From NCBI GenBank assembly GCA_030686995.1, contig CM060687.1:164013323-164077322 (forward strand): a DNA stretch of 64,000 bases, given 5' to 3'. Shown piece by piece: positions 46,210 to 57,889 of the stretch. Under the pieces are notes generated by a model. It saw nothing but the letters and a program-made list of their open reading frames with translations. It was not told the origin of the DNA and did no database searches. Each line of letters begins with the position of its first letter. Within the stretch, counting starts at the first letter, position 1. The DNA is from Artemisia argyi (lineage: Eukaryota > Streptophyta > Magnoliopsida > Asterales > Asteraceae). The position numbers and the translations under genes are program-made.

Positions 46210-46215
46210 CTTGTT

Positions 46216-46983
46216 TTAAATGAAGGCGGTCCCATTTTTACCTAGTTTAAATTTCTCATATTTTTCTAGGAGGGCACTATAGTAGGGAGCACGGGCTAAG
46301 ACATCAATGACGGGACGTTCAAGGTGAAGTTCCTTGAATTCATCGTCAAGGTCTTGTGTAGGAGGTGTTTCAACTATACTTTTGACCGGTTTTATATCGG
46401 GTGTTTTACTTGATTGGTCATTTTGAAGAATTTGGTTTTGTTTGAAACACGTGCTCGTTGATTTAACCGAGTAGTATTGTGGACACGAAGTGGGTGACAA
46501 AACTGATGATATGGAATTAACGTTTAGTTTCGGATTCTTGACCGTGTCGCTTGGGAGTGCTCCCATTTCTCGGTCATTGAGAACTTTCAACAATGTGTCA
46601 ATTTTGGTGGTCATCTCGCTTTGCTTTTGTTTGAAATCGGCTTCAAACTTAGATATGCGAGCTTCTTGAGATGCCATAAACTTAGACATCAATCCTTCAA
46701 GATTGTTGGTACTACCATAGTTGTTAGAAGGATTGTTGTTGAAAGTACGGTTGGAGGGTGGACCATTTGGTTGGTAACGATTAGGCGGATAGGAAGAATT
46801 GGCTTGATTTTGTTTCCACCATTGGGTGATTTTTCCAAGAGGGGTTGTATGAATCACCGTAAGGGTTTGGCTCGGGTTTAAAAGTGTACCACTTATCTCC
46901 CGCTTCATCGGTACGCGTGGATGCGTAGTCCGCAAAAGCTGTTCCGGGGAGTTCCACACAATCACGAGTGTCATGGGGACCAC
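46216..46983 (-). CDS. gag: RT2 gag C-terminal part in shifted frame
   Basis: A frame covering NNNPSNNYGSTNNLEG, a helical segment (SKFEADFKQKQSEMTTKI), LPSDTVKNPK and a Pro-rich border before the protease. It is in the same frame as the protease (46209-45334) but one base off the N-terminal gag frame. The homology crosses frames near 46820, so a one-base indel is the likely cause. Only the part from about 46825 down is real coding sequence. Confidence 0.7.
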   Translation of the reverse strand: MVPMTLVIVWNSPEQLLRTTHPRVPMKREISGTLLNPSQTLTVIHTTPLGKITQWWKQNQANSSYPPNRYQPNGPPSNRTFNNNPSNNYGSTNNLEGLMSKFMASQEARISKFEADFKQKQSEMTTKIDTLLKVLNDREMGALPSDTVKNPKLNVNSISSVLSPTSCPQYYSVKSTSTCFKQNQILQNDQSSKTPDIKPVKSIVETPPTQDLDDEFKELHLERPVIDVLARAPYYSALLEKYEKFKLGKNGTAFI

Positions 46984-47860
46984 AGCATAATTCGCATGAA
47001 GAAGTGATTTTGTTCACTTGGCTTGAAGGCTTAGGAGCTTCGTAGGATTTCATGAGAAACTTGACTTGGTCCTCAAGTTCCATGATCCTACGGTCGGGAG
47101 TGCTAGAGTTATTCGAAGGCAAAGATATTGCCTTGACCGTTTTGTTCAAATCACGGGGATCATTCCAACTTTCGTTGTCATAGAGAGCAAGATCTTCTAT
47201 GAGTTCCCATGATTGTTCCGCATTTAGATCACGTAGCTTACCACCGGCCGATTGGTCAATGGCTCGCCTCGTGGAGCGATCGATATGGTCATAAAAGATT
47301 TGGACTTGGAGCCAAAGATCTATGCCATGATGAGGGACTTTTTGGAGTAAGTTCTTGAAACGAGTCCATGCTTCATAAAGAGATTCATTTTGACGTTGTT
47401 GGAACATCAAGATGTCATTTCTAAGCTTAGTAGTTTTCCCCGGTGGGAAAATTTGAGCAAGGAAACGAGTGGTGAGATCATCCCATGTGGTGATGGATCC
47501 CGCGGGCAAACGCTCAAGCCATTGACTAGCTTGATCCCATAGAGAGAATTGGAATAGGCGTAATCGGGTTGTCTCTCTAGTTTCAACATCTAGGTCTATG
47601 GAGTCTACGATTTTAAGGAAGTCCTTAAGATGTTGGTTTGGATCTTCGGAACGAAGTCCATGGAATGCACATCCGCTTTGCACCAACCGGATGGTGTCGG
47701 ATCGCAAAGGAGTCACATTGGCTCCGGTGAGCTCAATGGTGTTTCGGTAGCCTTGGTGGCTAGGTCGGGAATACTCTCCTAAGGTTTGGGGCCTAAGAGG
47801 TTCTAGTGGTGGGTTTTGTTGTGGTGGGATGACGGGTTCAAAGATGTTCCTATCGTCCAT
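46781..47860 (-). CDS. gag: RT2 gag, N-terminal and zinc-knuckle part
   Basis: Starts MDDRNIFEPVIPPQQ at 47860, about 150 nt inside the primer-binding site. The gag domain is at residues about 60-230 (ASQWLERLP, FLAQIFPPGKTTKLRNDI, ESLYEAWTRFK). A zinc knuckle CELCCGPHDTRDC is at residues 289-301. The frame is open for 359 codons, and the last 10-15 are out of register after the indel near 46820. Well preserved, in keeping with a young insertion. Confidence 0.85.
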   Translation of the reverse strand: MDDRNIFEPVIPPQQNPPLEPLRPQTLGEYSRPSHQGYRNTIELTGANVTPLRSDTIRLVQSGCAFHGLRSEDPNQHLKDFLKIVDSIDLDVETRETTRLRLFQFSLWDQASQWLERLPAGSITTWDDLTTRFLAQIFPPGKTTKLRNDILMFQQRQNESLYEAWTRFKNLLQKVPHHGIDLWLQVQIFYDHIDRSTRRAIDQSAGGKLRDLNAEQSWELIEDLALYDNESWNDPRDLNKTVKAISLPSNNSSTPDRRIMELEDQVKFLMKSYEAPKPSSQVNKITSSCELCCGPHDTRDCVELPGTAFADYASTRTDEAGDKWYTFKPEPNPYGDSYNPSWKNHPMVETKSSQFFLSA

Positions 47861-48006
47861 GATGTCGGGTGGTGAATAGTTACGAACAAAAACACAAAGA
47901 AATAAGATAGACTAAAGAAAACCTAAAAATAAAAATAAAATCTTACTAGAAAGGAATCTAGCAAGTAGACCTAATAAAAAGAGATTCTAACCTAGACAAT
48001 AACTAT

Positions 48007-48025
48007 TCCCCGGGCTGCGGCGCCA
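48007..48025 (-). other. RT2 primer-binding site
   Basis: On the minus strand TGGCGCCGCAGCCCGGGGA, six bases after the LTR end. The first eight bases match the tRNA-Asp site, and the rest differs by a few bases from the RT1 and RT3 sites. Confidence 0.7.
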
Positions 48026-48031
48026 AAAACT

Positions 48032-49446
48032 TGGTGCGTGGGAATCGCACCAGGCTTTACCTCTCAAGGGATCTTGAGAAGCTTACAACCCCCACCAGGC
48101 AGTGTACCTGATCGTTGTAGTATAGTATAGTGACAAGTACCGGGGGATTGATCGTTCAGCTAGGAATAGTGTCGCTAGGATTAGAAAACCTAAATACTAG
48201 TTCTAGAGATGACGGATGATTATTTTTGTATTTTTTATATTTTTTAGAAAGCAAGTAAATATCTCGGGTTTAAAGGATTTGGGCGGAATTAGTTGCTAGT
48301 CAACTAACCCAATACTAAGATGCAATCAAAATAAAATACTAGAAATAAAAATAAAACTAAATTAAACTAAGGTTGTGAGCAATAAGTAGAGAAAATGTGT
48401 TTACTTAGATTTCACTACTCCCTAGATATCTTTTACACATTAATTACTTGTTATAGTTGTGTGGATGACGGATTGTATTCCTTAATACCATTCATGGGGT
48501 GGCGTACTTAACTCCCCAATCCTCTGAGTGCCTACTTCACTCCTATGTCGAGCCGGCTAAGAAGCTCCTAACATGGGATCATTAGAATTTACTCATGCAT
48601 TAAATACAACCAATAAAACCTAGTGCACATCAGTTCATGTTTCCTAAGACGTTCAAGCATGTTACCATTTGGAGATCTGCCAGTTTTCTTAAGCCTAACA
48701 TTGAAATCATTCATCCAATACAACCATAAACAAGTAATCAACACATAATCAACATCTAGGTTTCATTAGATCTAAGCAAACACAAAATAAATCTAGCCTA
48801 GCATGGTGGAATCAAGACAAGCACAAGATATATAGACAGCCAACACATAGACATATTGATTGAATTAGAAGAACACTTATCTCAATTACACATGAAAGGG
48901 TTCAAGGGCTGAAATCCCTTGAAAAACCTGTAAAAATCGTATATGGTTCGGCCTTAGGGTTTCTCCAAACTTGTTCCTCTCTAATGAATGAAAATTAGAA
49001 AACTATATATAGGAAATTGAGGCTAACGACGTCAAGACCAAATAGGTGACGCCGTCATCTCGCCGCCAAAAGAATTCTCGGACTGCCTTGATCTACATCT
49101 GACGTCGTCACGTTATATATTTTTCCAGGCCGTCACGTATTTTACTTTTGACGCTCTTCCTTGTGACGCCTTCATTTCTGTACTGGGCCGTCATGAAAAT
49201 TACTCTTGACGCCGTCAAATTGTTACTCTTGACGTCGTCACCTACTGTTCCCAGCTTGGAAAATTAAGTCTTTGGCGTTTTCTTCACTTTTATGCTCCAA
49301 AAACGTCCGAATTGCTTCCTTTTCCAGATTTCACTCCTAAAGTACCTAAAATCACAAAAGGAATGATTTAGGGCAATATTTGATCAAATAAATTCAATTT
49401 CGGGCTTAAATGACCCCCTAAAAGTGGTTCATTTTTCGCCTCATCA
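48032..49446 (-). repeat. RT2 5' LTR
   Basis: 1415 bp, nearly identical to 41489-42900, ending (minus strand) CACGCACCA. The differences seen are mostly single transitions, several at CG sites in the TGACG cluster. Confidence 0.92.
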
Positions 49447-50411
49447 TTGCTAGCACGGTAGTTTGGTTCCACTTGAGGACGGTATTGGTTACCTCCTTGG
49501 TTGGAACTTCCGGCTATTGCATTGACTTCAAATGGATTGCCTTCAGTGGCAGTGCAATTGTAATACGAGTGTGGACCACCACACGTGACACAAACTTCTA
49601 CCTTTTTGATTTCAGCTTGTGGAGAAGGTTGAGGAGAAGAAACTTTCTTACTTTTGGCGAGAGCCAAAGCATGAATAGCTTCCGTGAGTTTGTCAAGTCT
49701 AGCATCGGTGCTAGATTGAGCCACGGGCGATGAGGTGGAAGGACCAACATTCACTTGAGAAACAACCGGCTTGCTTCGTGGAATGCGGACCTTAGACTTG
49801 TTCTCAATAATCGCTAAAGCATCCTTTGTGGTTCGATTCAAGAAATTACCTCCCGCGGAGGAATTGAGAGAGTCTTGATCGAGTTGGCTCACACCATTGT
49901 AGAAAGTGTCAAGCTGCATGAGATCAGAAAAACAGTGATGAGGGCATTTGCGAAGCAATTCCCTATAACGATCCCATGCCTCACTGAATGACTCATCAAA
50001 TTTCTGTGTGGATTTCATGATCTCATTCTTGAGACTCGTGGTTTTGGAAGGAGGAAAGAATTCATTCACGAACTTCTTAACCAAATCTTCCCATGTTTCA
50101 ATCGATCGAGGGGTTTGTTTATCAAGCCAAATCCGGGCAGCCCCATCGATGGAAAACGGAAAGAGAAGAAGTTTAATCGCCTCTTCAGGGACATTTTTGC
50201 ATTTGATGGTTGATCTAATTTTGTTAAACCATCGAATGTGATCTTGAGGATCGTCCCTCTCAAAACCGTAGAATTGACGTGAGGTGACCAGATTTATCAA
50301 TCCGGTCTTAAGCTCAAAATTCTCAGCCAAGATGGCCGGAACAACGATAGCATCTCCGTAACCCTCGATGGGTGCTTGGAGAAGCTCGTTCATAGTTGGC
50401 TCAGCAGCCAT
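49447..50411 (-). pseudogene. gag: RT3 gag, N-terminal part, cut by RT2
   Basis: Starts MAAEPTMNELLQAPIEGYGD. The gag domain runs over residues about 40-200 (AARIWLDKQTPRSIETWEDL, FVNEFFPPSKTTSL, ESFSEAWDRYREL in register). A zinc knuckle CVTCGGPHSYYNC is at residues 274-286. It is interrupted after about residue 321 by RT2; the continuing part is at 41488-40940. This part has no internal stop. Confidence 0.88.
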
Positions 50412-51070
50412 GATAACGGAAGATGTGGGAATAGTACGGATCTCAGATCCGACTGTTGGTGCTGAACGTCTACGAGGTCTTCAAGGTACTCTTACAAGCT
50501 CACGTAATGGGCTCGTGGACCTAGAAGAACGAGTGCGCATGCACTAGGGATAAAAACCAATCAAAACAAAATCGAGGCAAATCAACAGTGAACTTAAACC
50601 AATAATCACAAGCAAGTGGCTTCTTTAAGAAAGGTACACCACTCACAGGGATACACAGGCAAGTTTTAAATATTTGGTTTGGGAACTTATTATGTCCACA
50701 CCCCCAGTTGGTAGGTGTTCTGCCTTGGTTTGCGACAGTTTATTTTTATGTAGTTTATTATTACAAGAAAGAGACGAATGTTTTTGGGTTTTTGTGTATG
50801 GGTTAAAAACTTTTGGACAATATTTTTGGTATCGCTTCGTTTACCAAAATCGTTTCTCTTTAAGAATCACCTTAAAAGAAACACGATATAGAAAACGTAA
50901 CGAACTGTTTTGTTTGTTTTTGATTTTTTTTTGGTGTTGTTAACACTTTAGGAAAAGTGTTAATGACGTTTTTGTTTAATGATTAAGATTTACAAAAAGG
51001 TGGTGGTATTTATACAGTGATGAATGAAAAACCACTAATCTCTAAAAAACGTTTTGAATACGCAGCTACC
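50412..51070 (-). other. RT3 untranslated leader
   Basis: Non-coding sequence between primer-binding site and gag start. The 89-codon plus-strand frame at 50674 is not supported by any family. Confidence 0.6.
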
Positions 51071-51088
51071 TCCCCGGCAGCGGCGCCA
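51071..51088 (-). other. RT3 primer-binding site (tRNA-Asp)
   Basis: On the minus strand TGGCGCCGCTGCCGGGGA, one base from the RT1 site, five bases after the 5' LTR end. Confidence 0.88.
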
Positions 51089-51093
51089 AATTT

Positions 51094-54000
51094 TGATTGG
51101 TCCTAAACGGTCAACTAAGTTGAACAGGTGAAGGTCAACCAAGTCAAACATCTAAAACCAACTAACCAAGGAGTACAGTGTATTCCCGGGTCGTTATGTC
51201 TCAGCGAGGTAAGCAATTGTATTTAAAAACGTTTAAAGTGATCAGGCGATTTAACAGGAGGATCAGGAATTTGATTTGAATGATTATACTACGAGATTAT
51301 GATTGAAAATAACTTAGAAATACTATTATAACAATTACTGATGATCAGATAACCTAAAACGTAAGTTAAACCTAAAAACGCGCGTTTGAATTTAAATAAA
51401 ACGCGAACGCGCGAAATAAAAAGTGAAACGTGAGCAAATAAAGTCCTACGAAGGTGAAAATTATATTTTTACAATCCTAATGACATAAGAAAATTTTTGG
51501 AAAATTAAAATTATTTTTACCACTATTTAATTAATTACTATTAATTAATTACTAATTATTAATTACTTTTTAATTAACTAAATTATACTAATTATTAATT
51601 AATTATGAAAATTAACTAGAAAAATGAAAATAAAATTTATAAAAATCTAAAATATAATAAAACTAATTTTAAAACAGAAAACCTATTTTTTCTACTTTTT
51701 AATTATTTATTATTAATTAAAATCTATTTATTTAATTAATGAGAAATTATTTTAACCTAAAAGGAACCTAAGAAAAATTTAAAAATGAGAAATGCTTATG
51801 AATAAGCAGAAAAATAAGCCAAAGGCCTTAAATAGAAGTTATCACTTTATTTATTTTTATCTTTTTCTTAATTTTCTTTTACAAAACTCTTAAGCTACTG
51901 AAAATATGAAACTTGTGTAAAGGCACTTTCTTTGGAACTCAGAAATAAGCCTTGTGCAAGCTAATAAGCTCAACAGTGGACTTATGAGCTTAAATTGGAT
52001 CCTGAGGCTAAAAAAAACTAAGTACAGATCACAAGCTACTCCTAATTGATGACAATAAGTTGAATGGTACAGAAGTTAACACAATTACACTAAAAAAAAC
52101 AAGTGAAAAGGCTGAGATAAGTTAACAATCAAAATAAGCTAAGTTCCAAAAAACTGAAAACCAAACAAGCCTTAACAGGCAACTACAGCCTAATGTGGGG
52201 CCCACAGGAAAGACCCAGGGTCCAAAATAAGCTTGGAGCTTAAAAGTTCACCCAGTGGGCTTTCCAAAATGCCCACAAACTAAGGATAAGCTTTAGTATA
52301 AACCAAGGAGAGGGCTAGGGCATGAGATCTGGTCACTACTGAACCAGTGTATGGTTCAGTGTTGAATTTTGGAAAATCCACAAGCCTCAAGCTCATCCAA
52401 GGGTTGCATAAACTTGGGAGGTTTCACAATAAGTCAGAGAGACTTGAGTGATTAAAAATAAGATGCTAGGAGAAGCTTGTGCAACCCTATGAGCACCAAC
52501 AGTTGATGAAAATAGGCTTTAAGTGAGAAGTTGGAATAAGCAGTGATGACAATTAAGCACAAGTGTTCAACCAAAAGCAAACACATCTAAATGCTATCTC
52601 AGGTAATCAAAATAAGCAAGCAATAACAATCACAAGGCTGGAATCACATAGAACTTAGAGTCAACAAGCTTAGTTATACACTGATGCACAAGCAGAAATG
52701 GTGGCTAATGGGGGAACTTTAGAGCTAAAATAAGCCAAAATAATAAGCTAACAAAGCCAAACTAAGCATGGATCAAGCTAGATAAGCCAGAAAACTTCAC
52801 AAAACACCAAATCTCAAGCAAGATACTCAAATAATGAGCAGGGTGTGAGTAAAAAGAAAATGGGTCAAACTGGTGGACAGGGGAGATTGCTTCCCCTGTA
52901 GGTTGTTTTAAGCAATTAGATAAGCCTAGAGAAAAATCCCAAAAATAAGCTGATTGTGGGATTTTGTAGTTTAGGTGGGATACTTTTATCACAAGAAATT
53001 TCAATGTCTGATTCACACCACAAAATTCTAGAAAAATCTCACAAGAAATGAGTTTTCTGCATAAACAAGGAATTTTGACTTTTGAGTTTTTTTGCAAAGG
53101 GTTGACTAAAATGAAATTTGGTTAACCACAGATGCTTGAATGATGTTTATTTGAACTAAATCAAGCCAATTCTAGCAAGCAAATCTATTTTTGAGTTGAA
53201 TTCAAAGATTTGGAACACCAATTCACTAACAGTTAGGCTGTTGGTGATTGGATGTTCAATTTGGGCTTTTTCCATAAAATTGACCAAGGAGATGGTCACT
53301 GTGGACTAAACTGAGCTTAAGAACAACAAACAAGCAAACCCTAACCCCTAGTAACAACAACAACTCAGCTCAAATGCTTCTTCCAAACACCCCTTAATGA
53401 CCCTAGTTATGAGATTTTCAAAGACTATAAAGGATTCAGTCCAAAAGATCAGTCCCTTGAGTCATATTATGATGGAGTGGGTACATTCAGGCTCAAAAAC
53501 ACAACTAATAACAATAATTAACCATAACTACCCATAATCTCATTTAAACAGTTGAGATGAAATTTTAGGTAAAACTCAACATAACTATGAAACATGAATA
53601 AGAACTTAGCTAAATACTATTAACAAAACATATTAAGTAAAGATAAACAGTAAATAATTCCTAATGAATTATGCTACAGTATAATTGAAAAACTAAAGAA
53701 ATTGCTGACAAAGTGCTTTCCTGCAATAACCTGAGACCATGAACACCAAATCTTTTCTTAATACTCCCCATGGAGTTCTAGACCACTGATTTCAGCTCCT
53801 TCTTCTTCTCTTCCTCTTCTCTCTTTTTTATATATATACTTTTAGTATTGCTCTATTTTTAGGTAATTTAGAGATTTTAAAGGGAAACTTGCTTAAAAGT
53901 CTCGTGAGCCTATAAAAGCTTATGAGTAAGCTTAAATGAGCTCATTGGAGCAGTGAATAACCATTTTCAACATACATTACATCTAAAAGAAAATTTCACT

Positions 54001-55176
54001 AAAACTTGCAATATTCGAATTCAACAAAGAAACTTGATGTTTTGATTGCATAAACCTTGAATTACACTACTGAAATTGAGAGAATACTTGGAGAATTACA
54101 CTTGAAATTGAAAAAGCTAAGTAAAATTACAATGACATAAAGTATAAAAATTAACTACCAACTACTGGCCTCCTTTTCTGCTTCTCCCTTCCTTTTATCT
54201 CTAAAATTTAGGGTTTTGGGGCACCCTCTTGTCTTATCCCGGCAATAACATTGACCATTGGATGACTGAGGCATGATCTTGGCCGTTTAAAGTTTTTTGC
54301 CGCCAAAATCATTTTGGCTCTTTCTCTTATGATAATTGAAGCCAGAGGCTCAAATTTGAAGTGTAGTATTTGGAGGGGTGTAGGAGGGGTGATAGGGGTG
54401 ATGATGGAGGAGTGTTGAGTGGGTGGTGATGATGAGGGTAGCAGGGTAACAGGGGAAGTCACGGGTGTGTTTGGGAGGTGGAGAGGTCAAAGGTCAAAGG
54501 GTCAAGGGTTGACCGTTTTTTTTTTTTATATTAAAATGTTGGGTGGAGTGCGGGCTGGATGGTGTATGGGCTTGGAGTGATAAGGTTGGGATGTTGGGCC
54601 AAGGTATATGGATGTTGTTTGGGTTTGTGTTTGGATTTGTGGGGTGATAATATAAGGGTGTCCGTTTGGTTTGTAGCAACAAGTAACACAAGGACCATAT
54701 TGTAATATTCTGAAAATTCAAGGGACTTGATGTGTAATTTTTCCAAAATTGTTGCAAGGGTTTATTTTGCCAAGTTTTATTTACCAAAGCACCATAAAAG
54801 TTAATTTCCATAATTTGAAATCCCGGGGACCATTTTTTGCCAAATTTCAAAGTACAGGGACCAAACATGTAATTTTCCCAAACTTTTTACCCAAGGATCA
54901 AATTTGATAGCTTTTGACTTTTAAATGCCTTGGGTTGACTTTTCTTTCATTTTAAACCTTCAGGGACTAGTTTTGTCAATTTATGAAAATTGAGGGACTG
55001 AAACTGCCAATTATGCAAACTTTGTTCGTTTTTCATTTGTTTTTATACATTTTGCATCTAAAATATATAAAACACAGTTTTGGGATAATTTCTGTATTTT
55101 GATGCATTTCTGAGTGTTTTTGGATGTTTTGGCAGTTCAGATACGATAAAAATGATGAGTATTTACACACTCATCA
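51094..55176 (-). repeat. RT3 5' LTR
   Basis: 4083 bp. The minus-strand start at 55176 is a hairpin (TGATGAGT with ACTCATCA, 8-nt loop). It matches 31812-35993 apart from scattered changes, a small deletion near 51740 and the missing (TA)n array. Confidence 0.92.
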
Positions 55177-55465
55177 ACTCAACAAAATTTGAATTTGTTG
55201 AAATGCTAAATACAGATTACTATGGATTTGAACTAAACTTCTCGTCGCCAATTTCTTACAAATCTTGTAGGGACATTTGCTTAGGAGATTGCAGATGTGG
55301 AGCATTTAATTATAGACTAACAGGTGAAGGTCTTTGTTTCACTAAAATTGCCCTCTTTAATGGCTACCGATATCCTAATTTCCCAGGAACCACCTATTTG
55401 AAAGTACCTATGGGTACAAAAACACCAAACGTAAGCACTACCACTTCGTATGAGGTTTGCTGGTG
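55177..55465 (+). pseudogene. Receptor-kinase fragment, copy 2, 3' part
   Basis: Resumes at the ACTCA duplication with STKFEFVEMLNTDYYGF and the PAN-like Cys region (SYKSCRDICLGDCRCGAFNY). It then stops at 55465, at the same place as copy 1, without transmembrane or kinase parts. It keeps a Cys (DICLGDC) that copy 1 has lost (DIFLGDC). Confidence 0.85.
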
Positions 55466-55635
55466 ATTTTTCTTTATATTTTAACGGCACTTTGCCAAAA
55501 ATGAAAACAACTATTGGGTAAGGCATAAAAAAAACACTACAATGCACAAGCTAATAACATACCTCTTGTGCCTTGTTCTTGCAGTGTTGTTATTTCACTA
55601 AAATTAAACAATCTCTATCATTGGACGCACCAAAT

Positions 55636-55869
55636 TTAGACTAATGAAGCATTGTGTAACCATTGACGCAGATTTCTCTTAGCCTCAAGAGTTGATTTTT
55701 TTGCCTCTTTTAATTTTGCTACCTCTTGTTTATAATCATGATAACATTTCTGGTGGCATGGTGACATTTGTGGAGAGTTTAACATCATCGTTGAGAAGTT
55801 TCTGAACGAATCCAATTCAAGTGAGCCTCCGAACATTCCATTTGGCCCGCTCTTATATCTGATTTGCAC
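55636..55869 (-). pseudogene. Unidentified gene fragment, copy 2
   Basis: Same fragment as 30570-30776, ten codons longer at its end. A further minus-strand frame at 56124-56408 (TRKGFCGHECVLTALPADMG, KIASIHDVVADDMPFSNV) may be another exon of the same unknown gene. Family not recognised. Confidence 0.4.
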
Positions 55870-56500
55870 AACAATGTATGATCACCCTATGGCAATATTG
55901 CGTTTCCAAACTTACAAAGATGTTTACACATATCTTCTACAATCTTAATTTTATCATCAAAGTTGGAAACATTAGTATTTATTAATGAATCATGTGTACT
56001 AACCTGGATTGTGAACTCCAAATACATGTGTATCGTCACTTGACCACTGCCTACCACTGCCACAATATATGTCTCACATCACTTTGTCTCCTTCACTTCG
56101 ATTCATCGGCAAATTATCTGAGATTAAAAATGGGCGAAATATAATGCTAGCACATGAACACTAAAATCGAGGCTATCAGATACTAACGAAAAGGGAGAAG
56201 ACATACCCAACACATTAGAAAAAGGCATATCATCGGCAACAACATCATGAATAGAAGCTATCTTTCCTTTCCCCATATCGGCTGGTAAGGCAGTTAGTAC
56301 ACATTCATGACCACAGAAACCTTTCCTCGTATTGACAAAATTAGGTTCATCTATTGGCATGATAAAATCGCACATTAAATAACTACCCCCTATAAGAGTT
56401 GAGTACATAATGCGTAGTTGTCAATGGAACTTATGTCAATTGTTAAATTGAAAAATTTTATGTTTGACACCAGAAAGTCAAAAGAACATGTTTCAGTTGA

Positions 56501-56700
56501 TTAATCACTGGATTCCGGTGCGTTCTTTTTCACCATTGCTTCTTCCTCGAAGCGCTCCCATTCATCAAGTAGGATACTGAGGTATCTATACATGTTGCTC
56601 TGAATCATAAGCTTAATATTTTTTAATTCTTCATCATTAATTTTGCCTTCATGAAACATAAAGGAGCAATGATCATAGTTAAGTAATTTACAGTTTTCCG
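56501..56700 (-). pseudogene. XLG-like G-alpha fragment, helical part
   Basis: Reads [20 protein letters not shown] then [15 protein letters not shown]. This matches the segment that follows the P loop in plant extra-large G proteins. It ends at TAA 56501-56503 shortly after, where XLG proteins continue. The 5' splice boundary is not clear. Confidence 0.65.
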
Positions 56701-56964
56701 AAATATGACTATTCTGATTTTCACAAAGGGTTTTTTGTGGAAAATTGTAGAATTTTTAAGCATTCATAAACCCACAAAACATTAGAAACTTCATATTTAT
56801 ATAAAAAAAAAAGTGTTATCACCTCTAACTTTGTCTGTGAAGTTTAAAGTAAATCCTGTCATTGAGTCAATCCATGCGTAAATATACTTTTTAACCACCC
56901 TATGTATTTAGCCACTATTATTCTAATTATCTCTTCAACAAAATATTTAAAATTATATACCTAC

Positions 56965-57029
56965 TTAAAGATGGTGCTGGTTCCAGAACCCTCAAGTCCA
57001 AGTAATAAAAGTTTTTGAATTTTCTTGGC
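56965..57029 (-). pseudogene. XLG-like G-alpha fragment, P-loop exon
   Basis: Codes KKIQKLLLLGLEGSGTSTIF, the P-loop segment of extra-large G proteins (GLEGSGTST in place of the GAGESGKST of ordinary G-alpha). A donor GTAGGT follows at 56964. A stop lies two codons before this stretch in frame, and no N-terminal domain was seen, so it is a gene piece. Confidence 0.7.
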
Positions 57030-57290
57030 TCAAAGTAATTGGGAACCGTAGCATAATTTCTGGCTTCATCCCTCTCTCATTATGACCGACCTTGAGGCAC
57101 GGGCAATGAGAGCAATGAATAAATAAATCGAGTAGCCTGTCAAAAAATACTTCACTTTACATAAGTTTGCACACATTATTTACTATAATTTGAAGATACA
57201 TTCAATGATATGAGACAGTAAGTCCCTTTTTCCCAAATATTTCCCTTGAATTCTTTTTAGCCTTCCTCCTCATAACGGACATCAGCATAA

Positions 57291-57556
57291 ACCTAAAAAT
57301 GAGTGTCACGATGACGTTGCACACTTGCCACCTGAAACAAAACAATAAAACAGATCACAAAATTACAGAAAGAGGAAAAACCTAAAGGTTGCAATTTCAG
57401 CCCACTTTCTTATGAATGTATAGACCTAAAAATGAGTGTCACGATGATGTTGCACACTTGCCACCTGAAACAAAACAATAAAACAGATTTCAGAATTACA
57501 GAAAGAGGAAAGACCTAAAGGTTGCAATTTGAGCCCACTTTCTTGTGAATGTATAG
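57291..57556. repeat. 133-bp tandem duplication
   Basis: Units at 57291-57423 and 57424-57556, near identical, starting ACCTAAAAATGAGTGTCACG. On the minus strand each contains an acceptor-like TTTCAG before an open stretch, so an exon edge seems to have been duplicated. Confidence 0.85.
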
Positions 57557-57889
57557 ACTCGTGTTATGCTTTATGTAAGACTTTACATGCATATTTCATG
57601 TAATCCACTAATGATGACATTGAACGTGAGTACATGAGGGCTTTTATTGACGCTGCAATAATGGAAAAAAAAAACTACCATATACTACCAAGTTGAGAGA
57701 AAGAGTATAATAATGCTTATAAGAGAAATTTAATTTCCTGCTTTCTTTCCTCACATATTTAGATAATGGTCTCATGTATTCTTGTACCATAAATGCCATA
57801 TTGACGACCAACCAAAGAAGAAGCATTGTGAACTTGCAAAAAAATTTAGAAACTGAACCATAATTTCCTACAAATTCTGAAGTACTCAC

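Larger units (their letters stand above)
41489..49446 (-). mobile_element. RT2: young non-autonomous LTR element coding gag and protease only
   Basis: LTRs of 1412 bp (41489-42900) and 1415 bp (48032-49446) are nearly identical. A tRNA-Asp-type primer site lies inside the right LTR and a polypurine tract beside the left one. The element lies inside the gag of RT3; the flanks CTGCT (41484-41488) and TTGCT (49447-49451) are a 5-bp duplication with one change. The 5.1-kb interior has gag, protease and a C-terminal domain, but no RT, RNase H or integrase. It must rely on enzymes supplied in trans, like other gag-only plant elements. Confidence 0.92.
31812..55176 (-). mobile_element. RT3: Ty3/gypsy LTR retrotransposon, Tat/Athila-like, decayed, host of RT2
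   Basis: LTRs of 4182 bp (31812-35993) and 4083 bp (51094-55176) are flanked by a perfect 5-bp target duplication ACTCA (31807-31811 and 55177-55181). The element reads on the minus strand: 5' LTR at right, tRNA-Asp primer site, gag, protease, RT, RNase H, integrase, polypurine tract, 3' LTR at left. Without the nested 7.96-kb RT2 it is about 15.4 kb. Frameshifts and stops occur in every pol domain, so it cannot be autonomous now. Confidence 0.93.

Noticed and set aside
46781..46983. Programmed frameshift between RT2 gag and protease
   Set aside because: The frame change lies inside gag homology, with no slippery site or structure noticed; a one-base indel is simpler.
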